The notes beneath the pieces were generated by a model. It had not been told where the DNA came from and made no database searches. It worked only from the letters and a program-made list of their open reading frames with translations. DNA of 64,000 nt, taken from CAVORB01 sp963736235 (lineage in GTDB: Bacteria > Pseudomonadota > Gammaproteobacteria > Chromatiales > Chromatiaceae). Position 1 is the stretch's first letter, and every line of letters begins with the position of its first letter. Of this stretch, positions 1 to 8,905 are shown piece after piece. Both the position numbers and the translations under genes were made by a program. Where the stretch lies: the NCBI GenBank assembly GCA_963736235.1, contig CAVTOR010000031.1, positions 806,001 to 870,000 of the forward strand, in the 5' to 3' direction.

Positions 1-1
1 C

Positions 2-1291
2 AACGTCAACTTTAACCTGGTCTCGGACGACGAGTATCTGGAGGACTTCGGTAATTCCATCGATGTCACGAGCACGCGCAACCTCGAGCGCCGCGGTGAC
101 CTGGTCTACAACGGCGACGGCTGGCGCCTGCTCGGCAGACTGCAAGGGTTCCAGACCGTCGATCAGACCATCCCGCCGCGCGACCGGCCTTACGAGCGGC
201 TGCCCCAGCTGCTGCTGACGACGTCGCCCCGAAAGCTCGGACTTTTCGAGCTTGGGATCGACGGCGAATACAACTATTTCGACCACGACGTGAAAGTCCG
301 CGGCCAAAGATTCGCGGCGCAGCCCTACGCGGGCTTACCGCTGCGCCGTCCCTACGGATATCTCATTCCGCGCGTCAACCTTTACCACGCCTCTTACGAG
401 CTCGAAGGCCAGGACGCAGGAAACCCCGACAATCCCTCTTACACCATTCCCAGCTTCAATACGGACGCCAAGCTGGTCTTCGAGCGCACGGTCGACTGGT
501 TGGGGCATGAATCACTGCAGACGCTGGAGCCACGGCTCTTCTACCTCTACACCCCCTACGAGGATCAAAGCGATGCCCCGGTCTTCGACAGCGCCGAATT
601 GACCTTCAGCTACAGCAGCCTGTTCCGACCCAATCGCTTCACCGGGCGCGATCGCATTGGCGACGCCAATCAGCTGACGCTGGGCCTAACCTCGCGTACC
701 CTCGCCACCGACTCCGGGTACGAGCTCTTCCGAGCCAGTTTCGGGCAGATACTCTACTTCGAAGACCGTGACGTCCAGATCGTCGGCCCACCGGACGACC
801 AAAGTACGTCCGCCTACGCGGGGGAGTTTGCCGCCCGTTTTCTGCCGAACTGGAGCGGCCAAGCCAGCTTTCAGTGGGATCCGCAGAACGAAGGGGAGCA
901 ATGGGAAAAGCGAACCCTGGGCCTGCACTACGAAACGCCGGAGAACCACTTGCTCAACCTGACCTACCGGTTCGATCAGGGCAGCACACGGGCCACCCGC
1001 TACGAGGACACCGATCTCTCTTTCCGATGGCCGGTGAACCCGCAGATTGAGCTGGTCGGACGCTGGTTCTACTCGCTGCTCTACAGCGAGACCACCGAGG
1101 CATTTGCCGGAATTGAATACGGGAAGTGCTGCTGGCGGTTGAGGCTCGTAGGACGCCACGTCAAGAATAAGCCCGATTCCAATGGCAACACCACGGTCAT
1201 GCTGCAAGTGGAGCTGGCCGGCCTCGGATCGATCGGAAACCAAGTCGACAAGTTCCTGGAGCGCGGAATCTATGGCTACCATGCCGAATAA
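2..1291 (+). CDS. lptD: LPS-assembly protein LptD, C-terminal part
   Basis: This is the last 429 residues of the outer-membrane barrel that, with LptE, inserts lipopolysaccharide into the outer leaflet. The reading frame enters from the left edge, so the signal peptide and periplasmic N-terminal domain are outside the window. What is visible is aromatic-rich, alternating beta-barrel sequence, including the family-like stretch 'SYTIPSFNTDAKLVFER'. The adjacent Cys pair in 'EYGKCCWRLR' near the C-terminus matches the conserved CC pair that forms interdomain disulfides in LptD. The end overlaps the start of surA, whose product is the chaperone for this barrel. Its partner gene lptE is at 12.6-13.1 kb on the other strand. 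Confidence 0.93.
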   Translation, partial: NVNFNLVSDDEYLEDFGNSIDVTSTRNLERRGDLVYNGDGWRLLGRLQGFQTVDQTIPPRDRPYERLPQLLLTTSPRKLGLFELGIDGEYNYFDHDVKVRGQRFAAQPYAGLPLRRPYGYLIPRVNLYHASYELEGQDAGNPDNPSYTIPSFNTDAKLVFERTVDWLGHESLQTLEPRLFYLYTPYEDQSDAPVFDSAELTFSYSSLFRPNRFTGRDRIGDANQLTLGLTSRTLATDSGYELFRASFGQILYFEDRDVQIVGPPDDQSTSAYAGEFAARFLPNWSGQASFQWDPQNEGEQWEKRTLGLHYETPENHLLNLTYRFDQGSTRATRYEDTDLSFRWPVNPQIELVGRWFYSLLYSETTEAFAGIEYGKCCWRLRLVGRHVKNKPDSNGNTTVMLQVELAGLGSIGNQVDKFLERGIYGYHAE

Positions 1292-2618
1292 GAGCCAGCG
1301 TCGCCCCCGGCACAGCACGGCGGCGCTGCTCGTCCTGATGCTTTGGCTGCAGCTCGCCCCAACTGGCATAGTCGAGGCAATCGAGCCGCTCGATTCGATC
1401 GTCGCCGTGGTCAACGAGGACGTCATCGTACGCAGCGAGCTCGATCACGAGATCGACCTCGTCATACCCCAGCTGGCCGAACGCGGCACGACGCCCCCAC
1501 CCCGTTCCGTCCTGCAGAGCCAGGTTCTGGAGCGCATTATCCTCAAGCGTCTGCAGCTACAGGAGGCGAAGAAGCTGGGGATAGGCGTCGACGAGGCGAC
1601 CCTCAATGAGGCGGTAGGCAACATCGCCGCACGCAACGGAATGTCGGTCGAAGAGCTGCAAGGTACCCTGGAATCCAGCGGCATCCGATTCGAGGATTTC
1701 CGCGAGGACACGCGCATGCAGATCCTCACCGCACGCCTTCAGAGCCAGGAGGTGATGAAGGGCATCGACGTCACCGACCAGGAGATCGACCGTTTTCTGG
1801 AACGGGAATCATCGAGCCTGATCGAGCGCACCGAGGTCCGCCTGTCCCACATACTCATCGCCGTACCGGAGGGGGCGCCACAGGCCGACGTGGACAAGGC
1901 CCAACGCGAGGCAGAGGATCTGGTCAAGCGCCTGCGCGGCGGCGCCGACTTCGCCCAGATCGCCGTACGCAACTCCGACGGCAGACAAGCGCTCGAAGGT
2001 GGCGACCTCGGCTGGTTCAGCATGGGGGAGGTGCCATCGCTGGTTCAGGACCTGGCCCAGACGATGGCCAAGGGCGAAGTCAGCGACCCGCTACGCAGCC
2101 CCAGCGGCTTTCACATCGTCAAGGTCACTGACGTCAAAGGCAGTGGACCCGAGATCATCACCCAGACCAACGCCCGGCACATTCTGATCCGGACCAACGA
2201 GCTGGTCTCCGACGACGACGCCCGCATCCGGCTTTCGCAGCTACGCATGCGTATTGTCGGCGGCGATGATTTCGCCACCCTCGCCCGCTCCCACTCCGAC
2301 GACACCGGAACCGCCCTGCGCGGTGGCGATCTCGGCTGGGTCAATCCGGGGGACACGGTCCCGGAGTTCGAGCAGGCCATGAACGCCCTGGAGCCCGGCC
2401 AAATCAGCCAACCATTTCAGAGCCCTTTCGGCTGGCACATCGTGCAAGTCGTGGAGCGCAAGCGTCAGGACACCACCGAGGAGCTGATGCGGCTCAAGGC
2501 CCGTGAGGCGATCAAGGAACGCAAGGCCGACGAGGCGGTGGACCTCTGGCTGCGGCGCCTGCGCGACGAGGCTTACGTGGAAATGCGCCTGGACGAGGAC
2601 GAGCCGGAGCAGGAGTAG
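1272..2618 (+). CDS. surA: Periplasmic peptidyl-prolyl isomerase/chaperone SurA
   Basis: SurA is a periplasmic chaperone that escorts unfolded outer-membrane proteins, LptD among them, to the BAM complex. I chose the ATG at 1272 (448 aa), which has GGAG about ten bases upstream; a second in-frame ATG lies at 1281. A hydrophobic signal sequence around residues 16-37 is followed by the SurA N-terminal domain beginning 'IEPLDSIVAVVNEDVI'. Two parvulin rotamase domains follow, at about residues 185-290 and 296-398. Both contain the GGDLGW signature and an HIV motif ('SGFHIVKV', 'FGWHIVQV'). Length and domain order are normal. The gene overlaps lptD by 20 bases and is followed by pdxA after 8 bases, so the three are probably one operon. 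Confidence 0.96.
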   Translation: MATMPNKSQRRPRHSTAALLVLMLWLQLAPTGIVEAIEPLDSIVAVVNEDVIVRSELDHEIDLVIPQLAERGTTPPPRSVLQSQVLERIILKRLQLQEAKKLGIGVDEATLNEAVGNIAARNGMSVEELQGTLESSGIRFEDFREDTRMQILTARLQSQEVMKGIDVTDQEIDRFLERESSSLIERTEVRLSHILIAVPEGAPQADVDKAQREAEDLVKRLRGGADFAQIAVRNSDGRQALEGGDLGWFSMGEVPSLVQDLAQTMAKGEVSDPLRSPSGFHIVKVTDVKGSGPEIITQTNARHILIRTNELVSDDDARIRLSQLRMRIVGGDDFATLARSHSDDTGTALRGGDLGWVNPGDTVPEFEQAMNALEPGQISQPFQSPFGWHIVQVVERKRQDTTEELMRLKAREAIKERKADEAVDLWLRRLRDEAYVEMRLDEDEPEQE

Positions 2619-2626
2619 CACCCCGA

Positions 2627-3628
2627 ATGCGGGCCGTATCCATCCCGCGTATCGCCCTAACCCCCGGCGAACCGGCCGGCATCGGTCCTGACCTCTGCCT
2701 CCTGGCCGCCCGGCAGGACTTTCCCGCGGAGCTGGTGGTGGTTGCCGATCCGGCGCTGATGTCCGCCCGGGCAGAACAGCTCGGCATGGCAATCGCGTTC
2801 GAGGAGTACGCCCCCTGCGCTCCGGTCGCCGCTCACCGAGCCGGCAACCTGAAGATACTGCCGCTCCCGCTTCGTCGGCCCGCGCGGCCGGGCCAACTCG
2901 ACCCGAACAACGCCTCCTATGTCCTCGACACCCTCGGGATCGCATGCGACGGCTGCCTGGAGGGCCGCTTTGATGCGTTGGTCACGGGTCCCGTGCACAA
3001 GGGCATCATCAACGATGCCGGTCTGCCGTTCAGCGGGCACACCGAATTCCTCGCCGCGCGTTGCGGGGCCTTTCCCGTGATGATGCTGGCGGCACCAGGA
3101 TTGCGCGTCGCCCTGGCCACGACCCACTTGCCCCTGTCTCAGGTCAGCGCGCAGATCACAGGCGAGGGCCTCGAACGGGTACTCCGGATACTGGAATCTG
3201 ACTTGCGGGAAAGGTTCGCAATTCCTAGACCGCGCATCCTGGTATGTGGGCTGAATCCGCACGCGGGCGAGGGCGGGCACCTGGGGAGCGAGGAGCGGGA
3301 AGTCATCGAGCCCCTACTGCATCACCTGCGACAGCAAGGAATGGACCTTGTCGGCCCACTGCCCGCTGACACGGCCTTCGTGCCGGCGAAGTTTGCCGAT
3401 GCGGACGCCGTGCTCGCCATGTATCACGACCAGGGCTTGCCTGTGCTTAAACACCTGGGGTTCGGCCGCGCCGTGAACATCACCCTGGGCTTACCCATCA
3501 TCCGCACCTCGGTCGATCACGGCACGGCGCTGGATCTCGCGGGGACCGGCTGCGTCGACCTCGGCAGCCTTATCGCGGCAATCGCTACCGCCGTCGATAT
3601 GGCGACGCGCCGCGGCGCGCGATGCTGA
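2627..3628 (+). CDS. pdxA: 4-hydroxythreonine-4-phosphate dehydrogenase PdxA
   Basis: PdxA oxidises 4-phosphohydroxy-L-threonine in the de novo pyridoxal-phosphate pathway, using NAD(P)+ and a divalent metal held by three histidines. The 333-residue product is the usual length. It shows the N-terminal 'TPGEPAGIGPD' signature and three candidate metal-ligand contexts, 'SGHTEFLA', 'TTHLPLSQ' and 'MYHDQGLPVLKH'. It begins 8 bases after surA, as in the conserved surA-pdxA pair. The next gene in that cluster is usually rsmA (ksgA), but here the 3' end overlaps a convergent gene by 44 bases. Confidence 0.95.
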   Translation: MRAVSIPRIALTPGEPAGIGPDLCLLAARQDFPAELVVVADPALMSARAEQLGMAIAFEEYAPCAPVAAHRAGNLKILPLPLRRPARPGQLDPNNASYVLDTLGIACDGCLEGRFDALVTGPVHKGIINDAGLPFSGHTEFLAARCGAFPVMMLAAPGLRVALATTHLPLSQVSAQITGEGLERVLRILESDLRERFAIPRPRILVCGLNPHAGEGGHLGSEEREVIEPLLHHLRQQGMDLVGPLPADTAFVPAKFADADAVLAMYHDQGLPVLKHLGFGRAVNITLGLPIIRTSVDHGTALDLAGTGCVDLGSLIAAIATAVDMATRRGARC

Positions 3629-4112
3629 GATTCCGCCTGCGCCGGCGCTCGTCCGGATCCACCATCACCGCCTCCCGTTCCAGAGAGCCGATGTAGCTCC
3701 CGGGTAACCCATGGTGCCTGGCGCCGCGGACCACGTATTGCCGATACCAGTCGAAGGGACTCAGCCCTTCCGTCACAGCCGCGGGCAGTGCCCGGTACGT
3801 GAACACGACTCTCTGCCGTCCACCGATGTCCACCATCAGGCGTACCCGCTCGTAACCGCGATCCAGGTCCTCGGCCCGATCCAGGGCACGTAGGTCACGG
3901 CGCGCCATGCAATAGACCATGCCCAGGACCAGGTCCTCACGGCTGCCGCTGGGCCAGGCATCGCACTTGGCGGAGCCGTCCCGGCCGAGCTTATTAAACC
4001 GCAGGCGATGGCCACGTAGCCGGGCCCGCCTGAACGGCCGAGCGATCGGCGCGCGCAGGCGTAAGCGCGCCGGGTGCAGATTGGATCCGTAGGCGAAATA
4101 GTAAAGCCGCAT
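3585..4112 (-). CDS. Gamma-glutamylcyclotransferase-like protein
   Basis: This 175-residue protein begins 'MRLYYFAYGSN'. The YGSN loop near residues 8-11 is the substrate-binding signature of the gamma-glutamylcyclotransferase/AIG2 fold. An acidic residue in 'LDRAEDLDRGYERV' is placed like the catalytic glutamate of that family. The frame is open for 59 more codons upstream, but they are arginine-rich without family features, so I start at 4112. The gene follows the Gfo/Idh/MocA gene after 64 bases on the same strand and overlaps the end of pdxA. Family members act on gamma-glutamyl amines or peptides, but the substrate cannot be read here. Confidence 0.78.
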   Translation of the reverse strand: MRLYYFAYGSNLHPARLRLRAPIARPFRRARLRGHRLRFNKLGRDGSAKCDAWPSGSREDLVLGMVYCMARRDLRALDRAEDLDRGYERVRLMVDIGGRQRVVFTYRALPAAVTEGLSPFDWYRQYVVRGARHHGLPGSYIGSLEREAVMVDPDERRRRRNLSIARRGASPYRRR

Positions 4113-4176
4113 GCGGGTGTCGCGCTGGTTTCGGCACTGCGCATCACGGCGACTCGCGCGCCACAACCGGCCGCGC

Positions 4177-5112
4177 TCAGAAGCGGATGCGCGACTGCAC
4201 CTCGATGGCGACCTTGAGAGCCTCAAGCCCCACCCTGCCGTCGACCACGGGCCGGCGGCCCGTGCGCACGCAGTCGACGAAGTCCTCAAGCTCCCGGTCC
4301 AACGGCTTCACCGGATCCACCTGGATACGCTCGCGCACGATCTCGGGACGCTCGGCCCCCGGGACCAAGTTCCGATAGGCGATGTCGATCGTCTGCTCGA
4401 CGAAATCGAGCGATAAATACATTCGCTCTTGAAAAACGCGAATGCGCCTTGTCTTCTTGTCGGAGACCCTGCTCGCGACCACGTTGGCCACAGCACCGTT
4501 GGCGAACTCCAATCGCGCACTGGCGATGTCCACGTGCTCGGTCAGCACCGGGGTCCCCACGGCGGAAATGTTACGCAGCTCGGAACCCATCAAGGAAAGG
4601 ATGATGTCGATGTCGTGGATCATGAGATCGGACACGACATCCACATCGGTGGCGCGCTCAACGAACCCGCCCATGCGTTGAGCCTCGACGTACCTGGGCT
4701 GATCTATGCGCTCCGCCAACGCCATGATTCCCGCATTGAAGCGCTCGAGGTGACCGATCTGCAGCACGGCACCCGAGCACTCCGCCAAACCCACCAGCGC
4801 CTCGCCTTCTTCCCGGGTTACGGCAATCGGCTTCTCCATCAACATGTGGATGCCGCGCTCGAGAAAGGGCGTCGCTACGGACAGGTGGTAAGTCGTGGGA
4901 ACCACGATACTCACGGCGTCGACTCGGTCGAGCAACTCGTTCGCATTCGCGTAGGACGCGCAATCCGCCTCCGCCGCGACGGAACGGGCGCGTTCCGCGT
5001 CCGTATCCATCACGCCCACCAAGTCAACGCCGGGCATGCGGGAATAGATCAAGGCGTGAAACCGACCCAGATAGCCGACGCCGACGACGGCGATCCGCAG
5101 CTTGTCGTTCAT
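4177..5112 (-). CDS. Gfo/Idh/MocA-family NAD(P)-dependent sugar oxidoreductase
   Basis: This 311-residue oxidoreductase has an N-terminal Rossmann fold ('IAVVGVGYLGRFHA', residues 7-20) and the family EKP signature ('LMEKPIAV', near residue 93). The catalytic His region is 'LMIHDIDIIL'. Family members oxidise or reduce nucleotide sugars, inositols or related polyols. Close-length relatives act on UDP-N-acetylglucosamine in lipid A amino-sugar synthesis (GnnA type). That is a possibility only, because no GnnB-like transaminase is adjacent. With the cyclotransferase-like gene downstream it forms a minus-strand pair inserted between pdxA and apaG. Confidence 0.82.
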   Translation of the reverse strand: MNDKLRIAVVGVGYLGRFHALIYSRMPGVDLVGVMDTDAERARSVAAEADCASYANANELLDRVDAVSIVVPTTYHLSVATPFLERGIHMLMEKPIAVTREEGEALVGLAECSGAVLQIGHLERFNAGIMALAERIDQPRYVEAQRMGGFVERATDVDVVSDLMIHDIDIILSLMGSELRNISAVGTPVLTEHVDIASARLEFANGAVANVVASRVSDKKTRRIRVFQERMYLSLDFVEQTIDIAYRNLVPGAERPEIVRERIQVDPVKPLDRELEDFVDCVRTGRRPVVDGRVGLEALKVAIEVQSRIRF

Positions 5113-5399
5113 GGACTCGTTCTCCTCGCCCGTCTCTCAGAACGGCGCAAATCGCACCGTCGGGCGGCGACCTGATGCAGGCAACGGACCCGGCGCGGAA
5201 ACACAGCAGCAATCCTGGGGCCGAGCAGGACTCGTGCCGCGCCTGTGTAAGGTAGGGGGGAAGGGCTTAGCGGAAGAACCCGGTAAGGGTGCCCCGCCCG
5301 CCAACGGCACGCGAGCAGCGCTCAATGACTGGCGTTTGTAGTTCGAGGTATCTACCCGAAGCAGTTACAGCAAAAAACAATAGCGATGAGTGCCAAGAG

Positions 5400-5564
5400 C
5401 TAACCGCCGAAGCCCCCAGGAGGCGTCTGCTTGGCAATGGGCACCTGATTTCCGCCGTAGTAGACGTTGATCTGATAGGCCAGCGTAACGGACATCCCCA
5501 ACGCGACCACGATCAGCAGCACGGAAAAGAAGTCTGGCTTACGACGGCAGTGCTTAGAGTTCAT
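5400..5564 (-). CDS. Small single-span membrane protein, unknown function
   Basis: A 54-residue product starting 'MNSKHCRRKPDF' has a basic N-terminus, one hydrophobic segment ('FSVLLIVVALGMSVTLAY', about residues 12-29) and a short Gly/Pro-rich tail ending 'TPPGGFGG'. The charge pattern predicts the N-terminus inside. A GTG at 5621 would add 19 basic residues. No convincing ribosome-binding site separates the two starts. It is not recognised. Support comes from the membrane-protein composition and the lack of any competing gene. Confidence 0.45.
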   Translation of the reverse strand: MNSKHCRRKPDFFSVLLIVVALGMSVTLAYQINVYYGGNQVPIAKQTPPGGFGG

Positions 5565-5607
5565 GAGACGTACCGGCGAGATAGATGGTTTTAGTCGTTT
5601 TCGAGAA

Positions 5608-5624
5608 AGAGTGTACAACACTCT
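5608..5624. promoter_or_regulatory. Palindromic operator-like site
   Basis: AGAGTGT and ACACTCT form a perfect 7-bp inverted repeat around a 3-base centre. There is no T-run after it on either strand that would make it a good terminator. It lies between the divergent small membrane protein gene and apaG, so a dimeric-regulator binding site is plausible. No regulator can be assigned. Confidence 0.3.
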
Positions 5625-5775
5625 GATAAAACAAGGAAGAAGATCCGGGAAATTTAGCTAACCCGATCTTCGCGAGGCCCACCCCACGCTAAGGCGCAAT
5701 TATCCCTATTTACCCTGCGCGTGTCTTGTCCGATTTCGCGTAGTACGGCAACCCGGCCCCGAGCAGCATTTCGCG

Positions 5776-5804
5776 TTGTAATTTCGATGCCGCCACACTA
5801 TTTT
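5776..5804 (+). promoter_or_regulatory. Candidate sigma-70 promoter for apaGH
   Basis: TTGTAA at 5776-5781 and TATTTT at 5799-5804 are separated by 17 bases and point toward apaG, whose start is 106 bases downstream. Because the cluster is interrupted upstream of apaG, a local promoter is expected. Confidence 0.4.
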
Positions 5805-5909
5805 CTGTCGCACTCGCCCCACGGGCCATGCGCCGCGCCTCGGCAGGCCAGGACAAGCCCCCGGGCCATCCGGGGCCGGCGAATCAGCAAACTCGAGGAT
5901 GTCGACGTC

Positions 5910-6299
5910 ATGCATGTCACCGACGACTCTCGCTACCACATCGATGTCAGCGTAGTCAGTGAACACCTGCCCGAGCAGTCCCAACCGGGCGCGGATCGGT
6001 ACGCTTTCTCCTACACGGTGACCATCCAGAACACGGGGCTCCTGCCGGCGAAGCTGCTGAATCGTCGCTGGATCGTTTCAGACGCCCACGGCAAGATCCA
6101 GGAGGTCCGCGGGAAGGGCGTCGTCGGCGAGCAGCCATACCTCAAACCGGGGGAAAGTTACCGCTACACCAGCGGTACCGTGATCCAAACACCGGTCGGC
6201 AGCATGGAGGGCAGCTACGAGATGGAAGCGGATGACGGTACCCGCTTCGAGGCGACGATTCCCGCATTCTCGCTCGCCACGCCCACGAGCCTGCACTGA
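5910..6299 (+). CDS. apaG: ApaG family protein
   Basis: ApaG is a small immunoglobulin-like-fold protein of uncertain biochemical role, almost always encoded next to apaH. I start at the ATG at 5910 (129 aa), with GAGGAT about nine bases upstream; the open frame extends further left without family similarity. Typical features are 'YAFSYTVTIQNTG' and 'NRRWIVSDAHGKIQEVRGKGVVGEQP', with a C-terminal strand region 'GSYEMEADDGTRFEATIPAF'. It is followed after 69 bases by apaH. Confidence 0.92.
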   Translation: MHVTDDSRYHIDVSVVSEHLPEQSQPGADRYAFSYTVTIQNTGLLPAKLLNRRWIVSDAHGKIQEVRGKGVVGEQPYLKPGESYRYTSGTVIQTPVGSMEGSYEMEADDGTRFEATIPAFSLATPTSLH

Positions 6300-6368
6300 T
6301 TCCGACTCTCTGTAGCGCTGCCAAGGGACTCTTCGAGTCCGGTTATCAAACACGAGCACCCGTCGACG

Positions 6369-7205
6369 ATGGCGACTTACGCGATTGGGGACATCCAAGG
6401 CTGCTACGACGAACTGCGCCGCCTGCTCGAACGTCTGGCGTTCGATCCCGCAAAGGACACCCTTTGGTTCGTCGGTGACCTCGTAAACCGGGGACCAAGC
6501 TCGGTACAGGTACTGCGCTTTGTCAGAGGCCTGGACGACCGTGCCGTCGTGGTCCTCGGCAACCACGACCTGCACCTCCTCGCGCTCGCTGCGGGAAACC
6601 CACGCAACACCAGCAAGAGCAACCTGCACGGGGTGCTGGCCGCACCCGACCGCGACGACCTTCTCCACTGGCTGCGCCACCGTCCGCTGCTGCACTACGA
6701 TCCCAACAAGGAATTCGCGCTCATCCACGCCGGGGTGCCACCACAGTGGGACCTGCTCCAAGCCATCAACTGCGCCGGCGAGGTCGAGCAGGCGTTAAGG
6801 GGACCAGACTACGGGGTGTTCCTGCACGACATGTACGGCAACGAGCCGGATCGCTGGTCCGATTCGCTCACCGGCATGGATCGGCTGCGCTTCATCACCA
6901 ATTGCCTGACACGCCTTCGATATTGCGACGCCGGCGGCAACCTCGCCTTGAAGGAGAAAAGCATACCCGGATCGCACCCCGAACAGCTCATGCCTTGGTT
7001 CGCCGTACCCGGCCGCGCGACCCGGAACGTCCGATTCATCTTCGGGCACTGGTCGACGCTCGGCTACGTGTCGGCGCACAACGTCTGGGGGCTGGACACG
7101 GGCTGCATCTGGGGAGGGAGCCTGACGGCCGTGCGGGTGCACAAGCGCAAGCCTTTGAAGCCGCTATCCCTGGACTGCACTGGCGCATTCCAGCGCCCAG
7201 GCTAG
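6369..7205 (+). CDS. apaH: Symmetrical diadenosine tetraphosphatase ApaH
   Basis: ApaH hydrolyses Ap4A to two ADP and can remove Np4 caps from RNA 5' ends. The 278-residue product has the calcineurin-type phosphoesterase metal-binding series in order: 'GDIQGCYDEL' (residues 7-16), 'GDLVNRGP' and 'GNHDLH', then the later His contexts 'IHAGVPP' and 'FGHWSTLG'. Length is normal. It ends 7 bases from the convergent folA, keeping the common apaG-apaH-folA neighbourhood but with folA reversed. Confidence 0.95.
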   Translation: MATYAIGDIQGCYDELRRLLERLAFDPAKDTLWFVGDLVNRGPSSVQVLRFVRGLDDRAVVVLGNHDLHLLALAAGNPRNTSKSNLHGVLAAPDRDDLLHWLRHRPLLHYDPNKEFALIHAGVPPQWDLLQAINCAGEVEQALRGPDYGVFLHDMYGNEPDRWSDSLTGMDRLRFITNCLTRLRYCDAGGNLALKEKSIPGSHPEQLMPWFAVPGRATRNVRFIFGHWSTLGYVSAHNVWGLDTGCIWGGSLTAVRVHKRKPLKPLSLDCTGAFQRPG

Positions 7206-7212
7206 CGCTGGA

Positions 7213-7746
7213 CTACGGACACTCCGCCTCGACTACGGGATCATCCGGACGAACCCGCTCGAGGGTCACGAACGTCAGGTCATAGCGATTGCGCTCATCC
7301 CGCGGACGCTCTTCACGCGACATCTCCCGCCAGCAAGCGCGATGCCAAAGCGGGAAAAAGACGTCCCCCTCGACCCTCGCGGCAACCAGGGTCAGATACA
7401 TGCGGGACGCCCTGGGCAGCATCGTCGCGTAGAGCCGCGCGCCACCCAGGACCATGACCTCGGGCGCGTCGACCGCGGCAAGGGCCGCCTCGGGGGAAGC
7501 GACCACCAGACAGCCGGGCGCCCGATAATCCGGATCGCGGGTAACGACGATATGGGTGCGCCGCGGCAACAGGCCAGGCAGGGATTCCCAGGTGCGACGG
7601 CCCATGACGATCGGCTTGTCCAGGGTCAACCGTTTGAAGTGGGCGAGATCCGCCGGCAAGTGCCAGGGCAGCCGGTTCTGATGGCCGATGACTCCGTTCT
7701 CGGCCATTGCGGCGACGATGGAGACGAGGGGGCGAGTTGAGTCCAT
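7213..7746 (-). CDS. folA: Dihydrofolate reductase
   Basis: This enzyme reduces dihydrofolate to tetrahydrofolate with NADPH. The 177-residue product shows 'VSIVAAMAENGVIGHQNRLPWHLPAD' (acidic catalytic residue after LPWHLP), 'KPIVMGRRTWESL' and 'VMVLGGARLY', all standard contacts for NADPH and folate. An upstream TTG at 7755 is in frame, but the ATG at 7746 gives the normal N-terminus. The one-carbon product links it to the glycine cleavage operon further right. Confidence 0.95.
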   Translation of the reverse strand: MDSTRPLVSIVAAMAENGVIGHQNRLPWHLPADLAHFKRLTLDKPIVMGRRTWESLPGLLPRRTHIVVTRDPDYRAPGCLVVASPEAALAAVDAPEVMVLGGARLYATMLPRASRMYLTLVAARVEGDVFFPLWHRACWREMSREERPRDERNRYDLTFVTLERVRPDDPVVEAECP

Positions 7747-7815
7747 GGGACGCAATGCTACCAGCCGGCGGCGATCCGGGAACCGGCCGGGCCACCGTAG
7801 GCGCCCACCCCCAGC

Positions 7816-8796
7816 TCAACTTCCAGCGCCATCTTGGTACAGATCCAGCGCCGCCCGCAGACGCCCCGCAACCGCTTCCCTCAAATCGAGCGGCTCCAGA
7901 ACCTCGACGTCGGGACCGTATTTCAGCACGTCCATGATCAATTCCAGGGCATTGCTGTAGGGCACCCTCAGCTCATAGCTGCCGTCATCGAGGAAGCGGC
8001 CCACTTGATCTCGGTGCCACCGCTCCTTCGCCACCCAACGCGCACGGCGGGGATCGAAGCGCAGCACCGCCGAGTGCCGCGGGGCACCGGCAAAAATACC
8101 GTAGGAGGCGGCAAAGTGATCGTCGAGCGCCGTCGCGGCCACCTCCTGCGCGAGTGCATCCATCTCCCGCGCCTCGGCGACCGCGTCCAGCGCGAAGGTG
8201 CGAAGGCCCCCGCGCAGGTGACACCATGCGTCCAAATACCAATTGTCGCGGTAGTAATTGAGCCGCTGCGGGGAGACCTCCCGCTCGCTGGTCTCCCCGT
8301 TGCCGCGATTGAAGTACCGCAGCAGGAGTCGCTTGCGCTGGGCGAGGGCGCCCGCAACGGCCTGAAAGCAGGGCCCGACATCGCGGGAGCCCATCTGCAG
8401 GAAGCGAATGCGTCCGGCGAGCCCCTCGGACCCCGCGTGCTGGATCTCCAGAAGCGCATCGATGCGCTTCTGGAGCGGCTTGAGATGGAGGTCCAGGAGC
8501 CCGGGCTGCACGTCCGCGAGCAGTTGTTGCACCGACAGCAGGGCATGAAGCTCGGAGGCGTTGAACCAGAGACCCGGGAGCTCGTACATCGCCCCCTCGT
8601 CCTGGTCGTAACGATAGCCGTTACGCTCGCGGTCGTAGACGATCGGGGCGTTGAGGTACAGGCGCATGTCCTCGATGATGCGCTTGACCGTGGCGCGCGA
8701 GCACTCCAGCTCCTCCTCCAGTCGGCGGCGGGAGACCGGCCGCCGGGCGCTCTGGAGAATGCGGTTCAGGTCAAAGATACGGTCGAAGCGATCCAT
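7816..8796 (-). CDS. WYL-domain HTH transcriptional regulator (YafY type)
   Basis: A 326-residue regulator. Residues 1-60 form an HTH_11-type helix-turn-helix ('RRPVSRRRLEEELECSRATVKR'). The middle carries a WYL domain with the signature in 'YYRDNWYLDAWCH'. The end looks like the WCX extension. WYL proteins bind nucleic acid or nucleotide ligands and often control DNA-damage or defence genes, but no defence locus is next to it here. It is upstream of rsfS on the minus strand but likely transcribed separately. Its target is unknown. Confidence 0.85.
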   Translation of the reverse strand: MDRFDRIFDLNRILQSARRPVSRRRLEEELECSRATVKRIIEDMRLYLNAPIVYDRERNGYRYDQDEGAMYELPGLWFNASELHALLSVQQLLADVQPGLLDLHLKPLQKRIDALLEIQHAGSEGLAGRIRFLQMGSRDVGPCFQAVAGALAQRKRLLLRYFNRGNGETSEREVSPQRLNYYRDNWYLDAWCHLRGGLRTFALDAVAEAREMDALAQEVAATALDDHFAASYGIFAGAPRHSAVLRFDPRRARWVAKERWHRDQVGRFLDDGSYELRVPYSNALELIMDVLKYGPDVEVLEPLDLREAVAGRLRAALDLYQDGAGS

Positions 8797-8905
8797 GGCG
8801 CGTCAGATTGTTCAAGCCGACGGCGGCGCTCAGTTCCGCGAACGACCATGCTCGACGCCTGCCCCGCGGCGGCCAGCCGCAGCCTGCACCTGTTGGCCCC
8901 GCACG

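Larger units (their letters stand above)
5565..5909. other. Intergenic region before apaG
   Basis: This 345-base stretch is more AT-rich than its surroundings and I see no gene in it. It holds a perfect inverted repeat at 5608-5624 (AGAGTGT, 3-base spacer, ACACTCT) just upstream of the minus-strand small membrane protein, and a candidate promoter for apaG at 5776-5804. Both are listed separately. Confidence 0.5.
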
